64,000 nt of DNA from Ixodes scapularis (GCF_016920785.2 NW_024609835.1:84788243-84852242), one strand, 5' to 3'; shown: positions 1-12,105, counted from the stretch's first letter. The notes: generated from the sequence alone by a model not told the origin. Made by a program: numbers and translations.

Positions 1-1151
1 GGACGGTGCCGGAGCGCTGGCATGAGATACCAGCTCCAAAACCTTTGACACACAAAAAAGACAGAGCGCCGTACTTGCACCCCCAAATCGTGAACTAAGA
101 GAAAGAGAAGGTGGTGGCGCTGGTAGCAGACCGAAGAAACGTCTTTGGAGCATTCGGCGTGTCCCTTCCAACTCTCCTCCTCGTCGTCCTCTTTTCTAAG
201 TTTCGACCCTTGGGATCCGCTGGCGGGAGACCCCCGCTACTATAACACAGCAGCGACGCAAGACGAGTGGTGCTCCCCGCAAAGAACGCGGCAGAAACAC
301 GCAGTGGAGGAGCCGGCGAGCGTTCCGTTCCTTATCAGCTACAAACAGGCGACACTTCTTTTAATTTACAGTTGGGGCGTAAAAACGGAAAGAAACAGCA
401 TCGCTCCTCTGCCCCTTTCCCCCCTTTTCAGCCGAGCCAGGCGAGCTCTTCTGTTCATCGCGTCTATAGTCTCTCCATTGCTCTCCGTTCTCCGTCTCTA
501 TTTTTACGTGATTCCGTCCGCTCGTTTGTCTTTTGTTGTTTACACCAGGGTGTAGCTGCAGCAGCAGCAGCAGCAGCAGAGCCAGAGCCTTGCTTGAGTT
601 ACGTCCTCACTGTCCGCAGAGGCCCGCGACAGCGGGGGAGACTGCAATTAAAAGCTAGTAATTATTTATTAGCCGCGGTCCGCGCTGTGACTTTGTCGCG
701 CGCTTTTTTCCCTTCCAAGTTTATCTTGTTGGTCTTGTTGTTGATACTGTTTTATTTATTTTTTTGCTTGTTTTTGGGGGGGAGACGTTTAGGGTTGGGT
801 TTCCGACCCTCCCGGGTCCTTATCGCGACATGGTTTGGTCTGTCCGGCGTGCGCAGAGACGAGTCGTAAAGTACGAAGATAGGGACCAAGTGGTACGGGT
901 GGGCGAGGCCGGAGAAACACGATGTTCGGAGGACGGCCGACATGATTCGCGGACAGGGAACACGTCGACTGAACTTCGTGCTCTTGCGCCTAAGATTAAA
1001 AGCCAGACCCCGGTTCGTAGAGCCACCTGCATTGTTGAAAGTCTAGCGAAAGTGTGTCTGCCAAGTTCGAGGTGGGATATTACCGAAAATAAAATGAATA
1101 CAAAGTAATGTGTGATGCTGTTTGGAAAGCATGATAAATAAGCAATTCTAC
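1..1151. other. Unassigned GC-rich leader block
   Basis: No gene could be assigned. The block is richer in GC and CpG than the DNA that follows and reads like untranslated or promoter-proximal sequence. It holds a short GCA/CAG tract at 558-579 (about seven units). Overlapping open frames of 60-200 codons run through it in several frames at once. They are low-complexity (Ala and Leu runs) and show no domain, so I treat them as chance. An AATAAA-like hexamer lies near 1088 and the block ends in an A17 run at 1152. It could therefore be the 3' end of a retrocopied transcript, but nothing proves transcription. Confidence 0.3.
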
Positions 1152-1202
1152 AAAAAAAAAAAAAAAAATCCCGCCCACTAAGGGATTTTTTTTTTTTTTT
1201 TT
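1152..1202. repeat. A17/T17 hairpin, two abutting poly(A)-like tails
   Basis: Seventeen A (1152-1168), then TCCC, a 9-nt loop, GGGA and seventeen T (1186-1202) form a perfect 21-bp stem. The shape is what two retroelement tails inserted tail-to-tail would leave, or a small local inverted duplication. Confidence 0.7.
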
Positions 1203-1956
1203 AAATACGGGTATACAATTTTGTTTGATACAAAGCCATGCAAAGTTTCGAATCTATATAATTTGTGCTTGCCATTATCTTTCGTGTGTGGAGCTGGTGT
1301 AGTCTCGCCCGTTCTTATTCCCGACAATTTTCGTTTTAATGATTGAATAATGCTCTGTTTAATCTCGTTTTCTACTCCCAGTCTAATACCATGTCGAAAA
1401 AGGCAAGTATTATTCAAATAAACGTAGTGATCTAGTACAAAACAAATAAAATAGAAATAGCAATGTATATTCCAATTATTTAACTGAATAACTATATAAC
1501 ATAACACAATAAAAAAGTCACCTATCACCAACAAATGCAACTCCGATATAAAACATAAACATCAATTTCTAGGGATGCAAGGTTATTTAGTACTTGAGGC
1601 AATGAATATTTAAATCTTTGACGTCCAAAACCACTGCGTGATAGAGGACAATGCCACGGATCTTTCTGATGAGTTTCATGTTCTGAATTGGGCAAACGAT
1701 GGTCAGCGAGGTATAGAAAAGTTTCTAATTTCCATTTTACGGCAGACTGATATGTTAATATTAATATTTGTAAATATATGGTTTTATTCACCAGTAAAGG
1801 GATATATCCATAGAATAGAGTTAAATATGGGGAAATCGAAGGGTCATTTTCTACTGCTCGAAAAACGTTCATTTGTAACATTCCAAGTATATTTAAATTA
1901 GTTAGACAAACCAATTTATCCACACACTAGATGCGTATAACAGATAGCTGAGATAA
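1203..1956. other. AT-rich intergenic DNA, no gene seen
   Basis: Frames of 87-132 codons exist on both strands, but they overlap each other and show no recognisable domain. I see no RNA gene or transposon end here. Confidence 0.5.
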
Positions 1957-2347
1957 AAATAAAAGACGTTTACACATTATGTAATAGGAAACTAGAGTGC
2001 AGCTCTTGAGGAGGAAGAGGGGAGTGTACGGAGGGGAGCGTATGCACCTTCACCTTCTCCGTACCTGCCCCTCCTCCTCTTTCCTCCTCCTTCTCTTCCT
2101 TCTTTCCTCCTTCTCTCCTGCTGCTGCTGAATTTGTTCATGAGTGACGTGACACGAAGTCGTGATGTCATTTTCCCTGCTAAATTTAGCGGGGAAACTGA
2201 GTTGTTATTGAGGTCACTTGACGTGGATTTTCCAGCACAAGGTAGCGGGAAAATTTCTCCGCTAAATTGAGCGGGAACGTTTCTTCGCTAACTATAACTA
2301 TAACCGACGGCGACACCGACGCCGCTCAACCCGGAAACGGACGCCTA
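1957..2347 (+). mobile_element. Palindrome-core repeat, copy A (MITE-like)
   Basis: First of three copies of a family defined by its ends. The left end runs from an A-rich stretch through GACGTTTAC (about 1965) to GAGTGCAGCTCTTGAGGAG (1995), followed by a purine/pyrimidine-rich arm. The right end is a GC-rich block (GACGGCGACACCGACGCCG, then a run ending GGACGCCT) near 2303-2347. Between them sit degenerate copies of the palindrome GCTAAATTTAGC followed by GGG (for example 2178-2190). The outermost right repeat is missing compared with copy C at 49.8 kb. Copy A lies head-to-head with copy B across a 48-bp spacer. No coding potential is convincing. I infer a non-autonomous DNA element; the superfamily is unknown. 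Confidence 0.65.
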
Positions 2348-2395
2348 AAAAAAGGTTACTTCTAAATTTTGCGTTCTATACTGGACGGTAAAATG

Positions 2396-2978
2396 TTTTT
2401 GAGCGCAGCTCTTAGGCGCCCGTTTCCTGGTTGAGCGGCGTCGGCGTCGCCGTCGGAGTAACCACGCTAAATTTAGCGGGAAAATTGACGTCCTTTGACC
2501 ACAACACCAATTATATTTCCCACTCAACTTTGGGGGGAAATTTAGAATTTAGTTTCTGCGCTAGATTTAGCGGACGAATTTAGTTTCTCCGCTAAACTTA
2601 GTAGGAAAATTGACGTCACGTGACCTAAACCCCAATTAAATTCATAGCTAAATTTAGCGGAGAATTGAATTGGTGTTGAGGTCTTGTGACGTCAATATTT
2701 CCGCTAAATCTAGAGTAGAAACTGAATTTAGGGGGGAAATTGAATTTTATCGCTATATTTAGCGGGGTCTACCTATATTTAGCGGGAAAACTTAATTGGA
2801 GGAAGAAAGAAGAGGAGAGGGTGGAGGAACATGGACCAGGAGGAGACGGGTACTGGGAGCAGAAGGGGAGGAGGGGGAGGAGAGGCATACCCTCCCCTCC
2901 GTACCCTCCACTCCTACTCCTCGACAGCTGCGCTCCAATTTTGCATTACGGAGATTAGTAAACGTCATTCCTTTTTTA
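2396..2978 (-). mobile_element. Palindrome-core repeat, copy B (inverted)
   Basis: Inverted partner of copy A. Read on the minus strand it begins near 2978 with the same A-rich stretch, GACGTTTAC and GAGCGCAGCTGTCGAGGAG, and ends at 2396-2460 with the GC-rich block. Here the outer repeat GAGCGCAGCTCTTA is kept. The core has seven or more GCTAAATTTAGC-type palindromes (around 2465, 2560, 2590, 2646, 2702, 2751, 2772), spaced by segments carrying TGACGTCA at 2611-2618 and 2687-2694. Copies A and B together make a near-1-kb foldback. The core palindrome is shared by A and B but differs from copy C, although the ends are conserved. Confidence 0.65.
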
Positions 2979-5900
2979 TATTTAGTTATTACGACTGTCA
3001 TTTTTGAAAGTTATATGTGAACGTGTGCATTGCGCTCATTCCGAGACATGCTATAAGAAAATAATGCATCAAGAGTTATTACATGATCAGCAATGTGAAG
3101 AATATCAGGGACATGTTTTGGGAGAAAGAACAAGTTTGGCTGAGTTCTTGAATGTAATTGAAATATTACAGCCTTGTTCTTACTAGCATCTCTATTGAGG
3201 GAATTTTTATTTACACAAAATTATAACTTTGAAAAAAGAGACCGTTTTCCTTTGCAGTGTTCGCATGTTTTCGTTTCCAATGTTCGCATCAAAAATAATC
3301 ATACTGGTACCGTTAGCATAAATAGATAATTCGACACTAGAATCAACTGTAATAATGCAGTTTATATAAAAAAGAAGCAAAATAAAACTCAACTGAAGGA
3401 CCCATGGGTAACACCAAAATTACGGTGGAGCAAAGAGGACGCATGCTCTTTATGGAACAATACTGGCGACGGTTCAGGAAATATGACTTTAACAGGGAAA
3501 AGAAAACACCTCACAAACCATATGGAAATAATTTATCCGAAATAATATCATGGTCGTGACAGTCGAAAGCTTTCCTAAAGTCAAGAAAGAAACCAATAGC
3601 TGGAAAATGTGTTCCTCAATTTTGAAGTATGATCTTCTTTTGGGTGCTTCAGTTAAGATTCGGTTCATCTGAATTTCCTAACTCCAAATTCCAAAAATAA
3701 ATTATGCGTATTAAAGAAAAAAAGGTAATTCGCAAGTGCATTATCGAAGCTAAGCGTTTTCAAAAATTAGAAGAATTAATAGAGATCGATAGTTCTCCAT
3801 ACTCTTTCTATAGTTGAATACTGTACAATACTGTTACTGTTACGATTGGCATACCGATGGGAAACACGCCATACGTTAAGACCAATGATGCAATACGTGT
3901 TGAACAATACAAAATGAGAGAGATAACACGTTTCGCAGCTTTAATACTTATGCCCACGACATTGCAACATTTACATAAATGTGTAATCGTAGAAAAACTT
4001 CGTGTAGATTCGTAAGATAAAAAAAATATTATTTCGGATACTCTTTGTGTAATCTGTCCCGCATAACAACGCTGGGTATCTGACCGAACGTTTACAAATA
4101 CCGATTGCAAAATCTGACAACGGAGAATCCCTTTTTTCCTGTCATAAATGAAAATGGATATTTCATTTGCCCAGAAGAGCACCAAGTCTCTTTCAAAGCC
4201 TGTAACCGCGTTTGATACACTCGGAGTCAAAAAGTTGAATCTACTACTTCCGTTTTTCACGTCTCAGATCTGCGTTCAAGCGGTTTTTCAGCGACCTAAA
4301 TTCCGCAAATTTAGCCAAGTTTCGCTATCTCAATTTTTTTTATTTAAGCTTGTTGTTGCACTAATCTATTTTAGATGGTCCACATGTAATCAAAGGCTTA
4401 TGAGCTTGTTTGTTGGTCCTAACTAGTTTTAATAAAAATGAAAAAGCATAAGCTTGTTCAACATATGAATAAGTATATCTTACCCTTTATTTACACAAGT
4501 AAAGTCTAATAAACTGTTCCAGTTTGTGCTGTTAATGTTGCTTCAAAATTGCTTGCAACGCTTTATCGGTAATGTTTGAAACGTATCTAAAGAAGTGAAC
4601 CACACTGACTTCGGTTTTTGATGTTAGATTTTGTTAAGGAACCAGCATGAATATGGGCAAATCATCACTTATATTCTAGCACACCATACCCGGCAGTAAC
4701 TTCCGAGCTTTAAAGATTTGTGATAAACTTGTCAAACAAAGGAGTACATGAATGACGCTGTCATACGTGTGGAATGTGATATTAGGTTTTGAAGAATATT
4801 TGTGAAGAGTAATAGAATAATTTCGGACTTATTTAGTGACAGGTTAAGCATATCATTATTAGGTCACCTACGAGAATTAAATTGCACTTCACTGAAGTCA
4901 TAGAGCTAAACATCTTTTCTAGAAATTCAAAGCAGTTGAACGCAATTTAATTTTGTGGGCTATTTAAAACACAATATGCATAAATGTTTTTTGGGGGGAA
5001 TGCATAGTTATTAGTAATTATGTGTAATTCTTAAAAGTTTTTATATAATCTAAAAATCAGTCTAATATCAATGTAGGCACTCCAGCGTCGCAGCTTTGTT
5101 TGCGATTAAAACAAAAGTTGCACGTAACCCTGCAAAGTAAAAAAAGTCCCTTTCACCACTGTACCAAGTTTACTTGAGCATGATATTATCAAACATTGGT
5201 TGAAACCAGTGAAAAAGTAAAGAAGGTTCATCACTTTTAGATCGCGATAACTTAACGTTAAGATGAAATAATTTAACACGTAATTAGTACAAGTATCCTA
5301 CAGCGACAAATGATAAAATAACAAAATCTTGACTTCCGCTGTCAAGTTTTAAAAGCTAGGAGCGAATTAATATCTGCTCGAAAGCTTTGATAGCTTCACG
5401 ACTAGTTGTTAGGTGTCTGCTCTGGCGCATTTGGAATGTCAAGATACTCTGTATGTTTAATGTCGAGCTCATAGACATGTGCGGCAGGATGACTGCCTCA
5501 CAACTCGGTTTGCGCCGATTAACGCGTTGGGACGGGAACCGCGGAACGCTTGACAATTTCTCAAGCGCAGAGCATGCTCAAAATATCACCAATGCACGAT
5601 TAAAAAAAAAAAGACCACTTGTTCTTTGGCACGAGAACACGCCTCTCCGTTTTCTCTTACTTTTCAGCGGCGGATAATGAGCGGGGAATTCAAACACAAA
5701 GGTTATCTTGGACTTTAATGATCAAAAAGGCTTCATCCCGAAGAACACTTACTAAATTAATGGTAATAAAATTGCATCCTGATTCGTTTGAACAAACGTG
5801 CCGGTTTGAGTAGATGCTTATTGATTGGCATAAATATGTAATAAGAAACTAAGAAATAAGAAAGAGAAATAAGAAAATAAGAAAAATTGGAAGACGCCCG

Positions 5901-8123
5901 AATTGCAGCAAATATCTAGATATTTTTTAAAGTGTGGTAATATTTAAAATGGTTAAAAAAATATGAAATACAAGAAGAAAACGCAGGCGGGCTGGTGAAT
6001 GATATTCATAGTAAACCCGTTCAAAATTAATAATTAAAAAAAAAACAAAAAAAACAGCACAACGAAGTTTCGATGAGACTTGGTTGTTCTGACTGTTTTT
6101 TTATTTTATTTTTATTTTTATTTTGCTTCGTGTTCACTGTACAAAAGATCATACCATAAGGTATTATCAACATGCCGAACTATACTGGTTTGTAATTTTG
6201 ATTTGTAGAAATTTTGAGCAACCAAAATTAGAGTAGAATCAGTACAATCAGGCACGGAGGCAGCGTCCATTTATTTCAGTTGATTGTTCCCATTACCCTT
6301 AAAGTATTATTTGCAACCAGCTTGACCTCCGTCAATCAGTTATTCAGCCACATTTTTTCGTCTCCAGCTGAGAGGGAAAGGGAGTGGCAACCAGTAACAC
6401 CAACACATTTGACGTTTTAGGGATTAAAGGCTGGCACGTCACAGCACCATAGAGATATTACCGCACTGTTTCAATGCTATGGGGGAGACGTCTTACCAGG
6501 GCAGTACGACTGATAGCCTGGGTTCTACTCACGCAGTAGTTATTAAACCATTGCACACAGGTACGATGCGCATTCAAATCGAAGTAAACAGCAGTCTGGG
6601 TTAAACCAAAAAAATTATCCCTGGGTTCTGAAGTGCAAGCTTACTCTACACATGCTTCCGGCTTTGTCTGGCGAGGTCTCACTAAAGACTGCGTTTTGAT
6701 CTGTTTTATGGAATACTAACTAAAATTAGTGTATTTATTTTGTACTAATTTAAAAAGAGAAGGCATAAGACGTCAAAATCGCAATCATTATCATAATGTA
6801 TTTATTTTGATCCCATAAGCAACCAGTTAATATCTGTAATGTGGCACAATAAAAAGTAATACTCATATTAAACATGTTTGAATATAAGTGACGGATATAC
6901 TAGGAGACAGTGAACTTACATGCCACAATATTTTGAAGCATAAGTACACTAATAAAAATTTAAAGTTTGAATGAAAGGCTATACTTTCAATCTAAAGTAG
7001 CTTATTCTTAATTTTATTTTATGGCATTCGTTTGATTGTCTTTGTGCGACAGCCATAACCACTGGGCACAAAGTAAATTCCTTACAGCACAATTGTTATA
7101 AAACTTAATTGGAAAAAGAATGCAGGCACCCAGATACCTTATGACGTATTTAGCCACTGCGCTTGTAATATTGCGAAGAGGGCTACTATGATTTCCGGGG
7201 TTTTGGTCACCGCGTACGTTAATGCACAGTAAATGTACAGAGTGTGTAATTAGGGGAGTCTCTCGTCCTGCAGATTTCAAAACGCGGCCCATAAATCTCT
7301 ATCTTAGCTCTTTGAATGAGGCTAAGCAATGTAATATACCTGTGGTAATTTGTGTATTTATTACTACTTAACGCACGCCAGTCTCCGGATTAACCCCTAA
7401 ATTGCAGCCTCCAAAGTTCCTTTGTGTACTTGAAGCATTATGTTTTATTTAAGGGAGACTAATTTATCGCAATTTAAACATCCAAAAAATATTTAAAAAA
7501 CAGTTTTATTTCATAAAAAAAAGTTCATGCACAAAAATAGAGCACGTAGTCAATTTTAATGAGTTCAACTAACCTTTTAAGCACCAAATGGAAGTTAGAC
7601 ATAGTGTTTGTCGAAACATAGTGTAAGTAACTTTTATCTCTCGGCCTGTAAAGCCTACCACCTGGGTCTGAACACTGGGGAGTGGTGCTTTAAAATGCAC
7701 GTTTATGTACGAAAGCACTCACTCTAAATTCGAGGTCTCGTCGTTACGAACGCGGGACGTTACAAACTCAAAACTTAGCTTTCATAGAAATTCGAGAGTA
7801 AAACTTCAGCCGTAACTGCACGAGGTCGATAATAACGGAACGGAAAAAAGAAAGAAGAAAGTGGGGTCGTGAGCGAATAAAAAAAAAACACTACTTGGCA
7901 ACAATTTTAGAACCCCTCCTCAAATATGCGCGATTTGAAAGCGCACATTTCGCCCAACTTAAATTATGATTTGGAAAACCGTAACAGAGGAACCCTACGC
8001 GATCGTTGAGTCAAGGCACTCATCCGAGTGAATCCGGACATGCGATTTCTACGGCATCCGAGCCGTAAAATTCTCAAACCTGGCCCGACCGAATCAAAGC
8101 ATTCGCGTAAACCTTCACGCTTA
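2979..8123. other. AT-rich intergenic DNA, no gene seen
   Basis: About 5.1 kb without a supportable gene. Short open frames (60-150 codons) occur on both strands but are AT-driven and overlap. An A-rich stretch built from degenerate AAATAAGAA units lies at about 5838-5888. I see no tRNA, long ORF or clear transposon terminus. Confidence 0.5.
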
Positions 8124-8144
8124 CCCCCCCCCCCCCCCCCCCCC
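8124..8144 (+). repeat. Poly(C) tract, C21
   Basis: An uninterrupted run of 21 C followed by a pyrimidine-rich stretch. The minus strand is therefore G21, which can form G-quadruplexes and is prone to length error in assembly. Confidence 0.95.
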
Positions 8145-10504
8145 TTTCTTCCCTCCCTAGCAATTCCTCTCGGTAAGAACACCGACAGAAAACACGGCAT
8201 AAAGCGTTAGTATCGAATAGAACGCAACTACAAGCTCGGGTTTCAAGCACCCAACTCGGGCGATTCGGCAAACGCGAAACGTGCACCGATTTCTCACCCT
8301 CCCCGGTCATCCACCCGGCTCCGAATCCAGTCTATGGAATTGCAAGCGACGTAGCCTCGCAAGAACTCAACCATCCCGATACAAACTTGTGTTCATACAA
8401 GTACACACAAAATATATATATATATATTCTTTTAGCAGAACGAGGCATAATCGCGTTTGGACCGACTTTGAAACCCGATCCAGCCAATCCGAATCTGCAC
8501 GTAGGCACAATAATCCTTTCTCAACCAATCCAGTGCCGAGCCCCCTCCACCCCTCCTCCTCCCTCGCCTTTACCACTGTCGACCCCCGTCCCGACAGCCC
8601 CCGCCGACGTGGCTCGCTGCAGGTCCAAATCTGCAAATCCAGAATCAATTATTCACTCCTCACGGACCGCCACCACATCGCGTAGTGCATCGCATCGCAC
8701 ACACGGGCTAAGGCAGCCAGAAAGCAGCAAGCGTGCGTCTCCCTCCTTTCTCTCCCCCCTTCTGAGCTTCAGAAAAGAACCAAGCGGACGAAGAGGAGGT
8801 GGAGGGGGAGAAGGAGGGAAGTACCCTACTGCCTCACGTCCGTCACTAGACGGCGCAAGAAGCTGGCTGTAACTCGGAGTGGTTTCGCAGCTATGGGCCC
8901 GCACGGACGCATGTCAAATGGCCCCAGAAGAGGCATTAAGGCCGGCGCACAGCAATCACATGTATGATGCATCAAACGAGCGGGAGAGGGAGAGCAGGGG
9001 GATGGGGTGGCTCGTACACAAGGAGGTCCATTACAGTTCCCGCTCCGAGCCCGTATATTTCCAGGTAGGAAGAGCACTCTTAGTCGGCGGGCAAAGGGGC
9101 GGTGGGGAGCAGGCCCATTCCTGTATGGCAGAGGCAGTGGAGCGGACTTATGTACGATCACCGGGCTTCGCTTTCCCCGTTTTGAGTAAGAGAAGCGGAC
9201 GCAACTCTTAGCCCATTTGGTGCCTAAAGGGCTCTCCCCAAGTCGGAGACTTAGCTAAACAACGTTCCGAGAAATCAGCGTTTGGTATTAGTGCAAAAAT
9301 TCATTTATGCGTCTATAGTGTCAGTAAGATTTGCACAAATATGAACAAAAGTCGGCAGAAACACACAAAAAAATTTGTTCTCGAAAGGATCTTTGACGCC
9401 CTAAGAATTTTTTCATCTCGTAAAGAGCAATTTCCATTGAGCACTATCGCACACTGGCGCACCAGAAAGGCAACTGAGAGATGCAGAACTATTTCGCATC
9501 AAAAGGAGCTTTAAATAACATGTTATACTTTTGCACGAATAACCCTTTGAGGGGTGCTTAAAATACCTGTTTTAGAGTGCCAAATATGGACAAGCCGAAG
9601 AACCACTAAGGGTGCTTTTACGACCACATTTTCATAGAGTGAAGCCCAAACCCTCAGACTAAAAGCAGCACACGTGGAAATTTCCAACACGCCAAGTACG
9701 AATTGAATCGAAGTGTCTTATAGTCGGAGCGTCACGAAAGGCAAGGTTATAAGGTTAAGTTTGAGCAAGGTTTTACTAAGAAAGGTTGCGGGTGCTCTAC
9801 ACTGAAGCACTGAATTTGTCAAGCATCATATCCAATACCTGGAGGTCAAAGCTTTTTTTCGGACCTCATCCGGTGAGTTTGTCACAGCTATTAGCTTTCT
9901 ATGGTCTGCTTTGAAATGTTGTGGCTGAATTTTTTTTTTCAGATATTCATACTGCTTTTTACACAACAACGCAAAACTAAATTTTAATTGCTATTAGCAA
10001 ATATCAAAGGTTTCAAGAGTGCAGTGACGAATATTACAGAACGTAATTGAATCAGGAGTGCTAAAGACGCTTTCGTTATTTTACAGGTGGTATCAGGCCA
10101 CATTGCGTCTCTCCTACTCAACGCTCAACGTCGTCATCAGCATGTCAGGCGTATCTAACTTTCCGCACTTGATAGCTTACTTATACGACACTGAGTAGTA
10201 TTTTGAAAGGCCTAATTTGGGGATTGAAGCTGCCAGCAGCTTCTACAAGTCTAGCGTGTAGACTATACGTGCTTAAAGTTTGACGGTTGCCTAAAGAAAA
10301 AGTCCCGTGTAGTAGAAATAGAGGGGCCCATGAAACTGGCCGTTGTCCCAAAAGAAGGTATTAATTCAAACATTCGCTCCTTGGAGCAATTTCAGCTTTG
10401 GGCTAATTTAGAATTCTGAAAAGCGAATTAGTTTGATGGCACTGTTTTTGAAATAGCGGCTAAAGCAAAGTTGAGCGCCGTATCATAAACAAACTGGTGG
10501 TATA
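8145..10504. other. Unassigned DNA including a GC-rich block
   Basis: 8250-9230 is clearly richer in GC than its surroundings and includes an AT dinucleotide tract at 8412-8427 and a GA-rich stretch near 8790-8820. Many overlapping frames of 60-160 codons on both strands are proline/serine/arginine-rich and look like composition artefacts. 9230-10504 is ordinary AT-rich DNA with nothing recognised. Confidence 0.45.
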
Positions 10505-10990
10505 TAATGAGTCATGTTGTGAATGAATTCGTGTGGGCGATCAAATCGACCTTACAGAAAACAAAGAATATTGTGCTCTCAGCGGAGACTGCGTGACAGG
10601 ATGTCAAGTTGATGAATCTTTTAGACGTTAAGGTATAGCCAAAACTACACAAAGTGTCGGTTAGGCAATTGTGACTCATATTGTCAAGAAAGTTAGGTAA
10701 CGGAGAGCACGGTCTATCGCAAGCGTGTGAAGTACTGCAGTTTTCAGTGTGGGAAGAAAGGACACGTTGCAATAATGTGCCGCCCTAAAGGCAAGCGACA
10801 TCTGGAGATGCTTGCACTAACAGGAAAATCCACAAATGACGACGATACAGCATTGTTCTTGCAACTAGTTTCACGCAGATTTTACTGGGGAAAAGTCGCA
10901 TCACCACTGTATGTGTTATACGCGGACTTCTACAACAAGTACAGGGTCAGCTGGCCGAAACTCAACAAGACTAACATGAAACTGTTGTGA
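10505..10990 (+). pseudogene. Gag-like CCHC zinc-knuckle remnant, probably Ty3/Gypsy
   Basis: An open segment ending at 10990 carries a zinc knuckle at 10736-10780. It reads CSFQCGKKGHVAIMC: Cys, Cys, His, Cys with one extra residue between the first two cysteines compared with the usual CX2CX4HX4C. The knuckle is followed by a basic linker, as in Gypsy nucleocapsid regions, where it binds RNA or DNA of the element. Upstream, broken frames from about 10505 have weak Gag-like content. No protease or reverse transcriptase follows within the next kilobase, so this is an isolated fragment. A cellular CCHC protein exon is an alternative. The Gypsy pol remnant at 32.5 kb shows that the superfamily is present in this genome. 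Confidence 0.45.
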
Positions 10991-11356
10991 GGACTGTTAC
11001 TGCGTAGATCACCGTTCTAAGCTAGCCAGGCTGGGCTTATGCTTTTGATGTCTTACACTAGTGTCCAAAAATTTGGGGAGAGCGAATTTCAGTTTGTCAA
11101 GTCTTCAAACCCGAGACGAAAATTATAATCTATTCATCATTCTCTTCAGGTACGACGATGTGCCTTTACCAGAGCTAAGATTTTCCGAAGTTGCGCACGC
11201 AGACGTGCATGCGCCCAAAAACTGAGGGAGGGGAGGACACGATAGCATGTTGGTACGCGAGAACGCCTAGCAGTGGTTTGAATCATTCGTGGCTTGACCC
11301 TAAGCCTTTGTAGACACTACAGTCGCCTGACACGCTCGAATAGGCCTTAAACATGA
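10991..11356. other. No feature seen
   Basis: Short unassigned stretch between the Gag-like remnant and the 11.4 kb hairpin. Confidence 0.5.
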
Positions 11357-11475
11357 TGATAGACCGCGCATAAATAGACAGGGCAGACGAGGTAAGAAGA
11401 AAACGGAAGAGAAGCGCTTATCTTCCGTTCTTTTTTTTACCTCGTCTGTTCTCTCTATTTGTGCGCGGTCTATCA
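11357..11475. repeat. Long hairpin with about 54-bp arms
   Basis: The left arm (11357-11410) starts at GATAGACCGCGC and contains CAGACGAGGTAA. The right arm (11421-11475) is its near-perfect reverse complement and ends GCGCGGTCTATC. The loop is about 10 nt. A few mismatches fall in the A-rich part. It looks like a minimal foldback or MITE, or a source of hairpin RNA. Confidence 0.75.
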
Positions 11476-11944
11476 CATGTGTAATGCTTACCAACTAGCC
11501 CAGCTTACTACCTTACTCAAAGAAGCCTGTATCTCTCAAGTTTTTTAGCAGCGCTTTTCGAGATCAAAATCGAGTATTTTCAGGTCGCGTATAGAATGCG
11601 AGTTTAACACCCCCCTAGGTTGCTGAAAGGTGCTTTGAAATACATGAACAAAAGCAGCGGAAAGGAATGCATTCTTGGAGTTTCGGGTAGACGCTAGGAC
11701 CTCCAGCTGTACTCGTTTTGTTGCATTTATTGGGGTTTTTCTTACGCGCGTCAACAGACGCTCACAGACGCTTGCATTCGAATGTGACTCGTGCTTGATC
11801 TAATACTAAAACGCCGCCTATGTATTCGCGTCGTCCAGTCGCCGATGCCAAAATTAGTACATGGTCGGCGCTCGTGGATTGGCCCCCGACCACTAGCCGA
11901 GTGCAACACACCTGTGCTAGACTCAAACACTGGAAGTCGGCGTT

Positions 11945-12105
11945 CTGCGTTCTAACGCGTTCGACTAGTGCCGTGGATACAGAGGCTGCCTTCGTCTCCA
12001 CTGCTGTTATCGAACGCGTTCGAATGCGAAAGCCAAACGCGGGGCGCCGGCTTTCCTTGTTCTTACGCGCTCGACAAGTGCAGTGGAAACAGAAGCAGCT
12101 AGCTT
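11945..12105. repeat. Alternating direct and inverted 40-bp repeats
   Basis: A unit beginning TAACGCGTTCGACTAGTGC (about 11950) recurs inverted at about 11986-12022, ending GAACGCGTTCGAA, and direct at about 12062-12105 (TTACGCGCTCGACAAGTGC). Each is followed or preceded by a GTGGA-A/T-ACAGA-type segment. The arrangement is a cluster of degenerate palindromes centred on ACGCGT. Confidence 0.55.

Noticed and set aside
267..869. 200-codon ORF near the left edge
   Set aside because: It overlaps other open frames, contains poly-Ala from the GCA repeat and a run of Leu/Phe from T-rich DNA, and has no domain.
8281..8904. Several overlapping 80-160 codon ORFs in the GC-rich block
   Set aside because: Both strands and several frames are open together, giving Pro/Arg/Gly-rich products. 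This is a composition effect.
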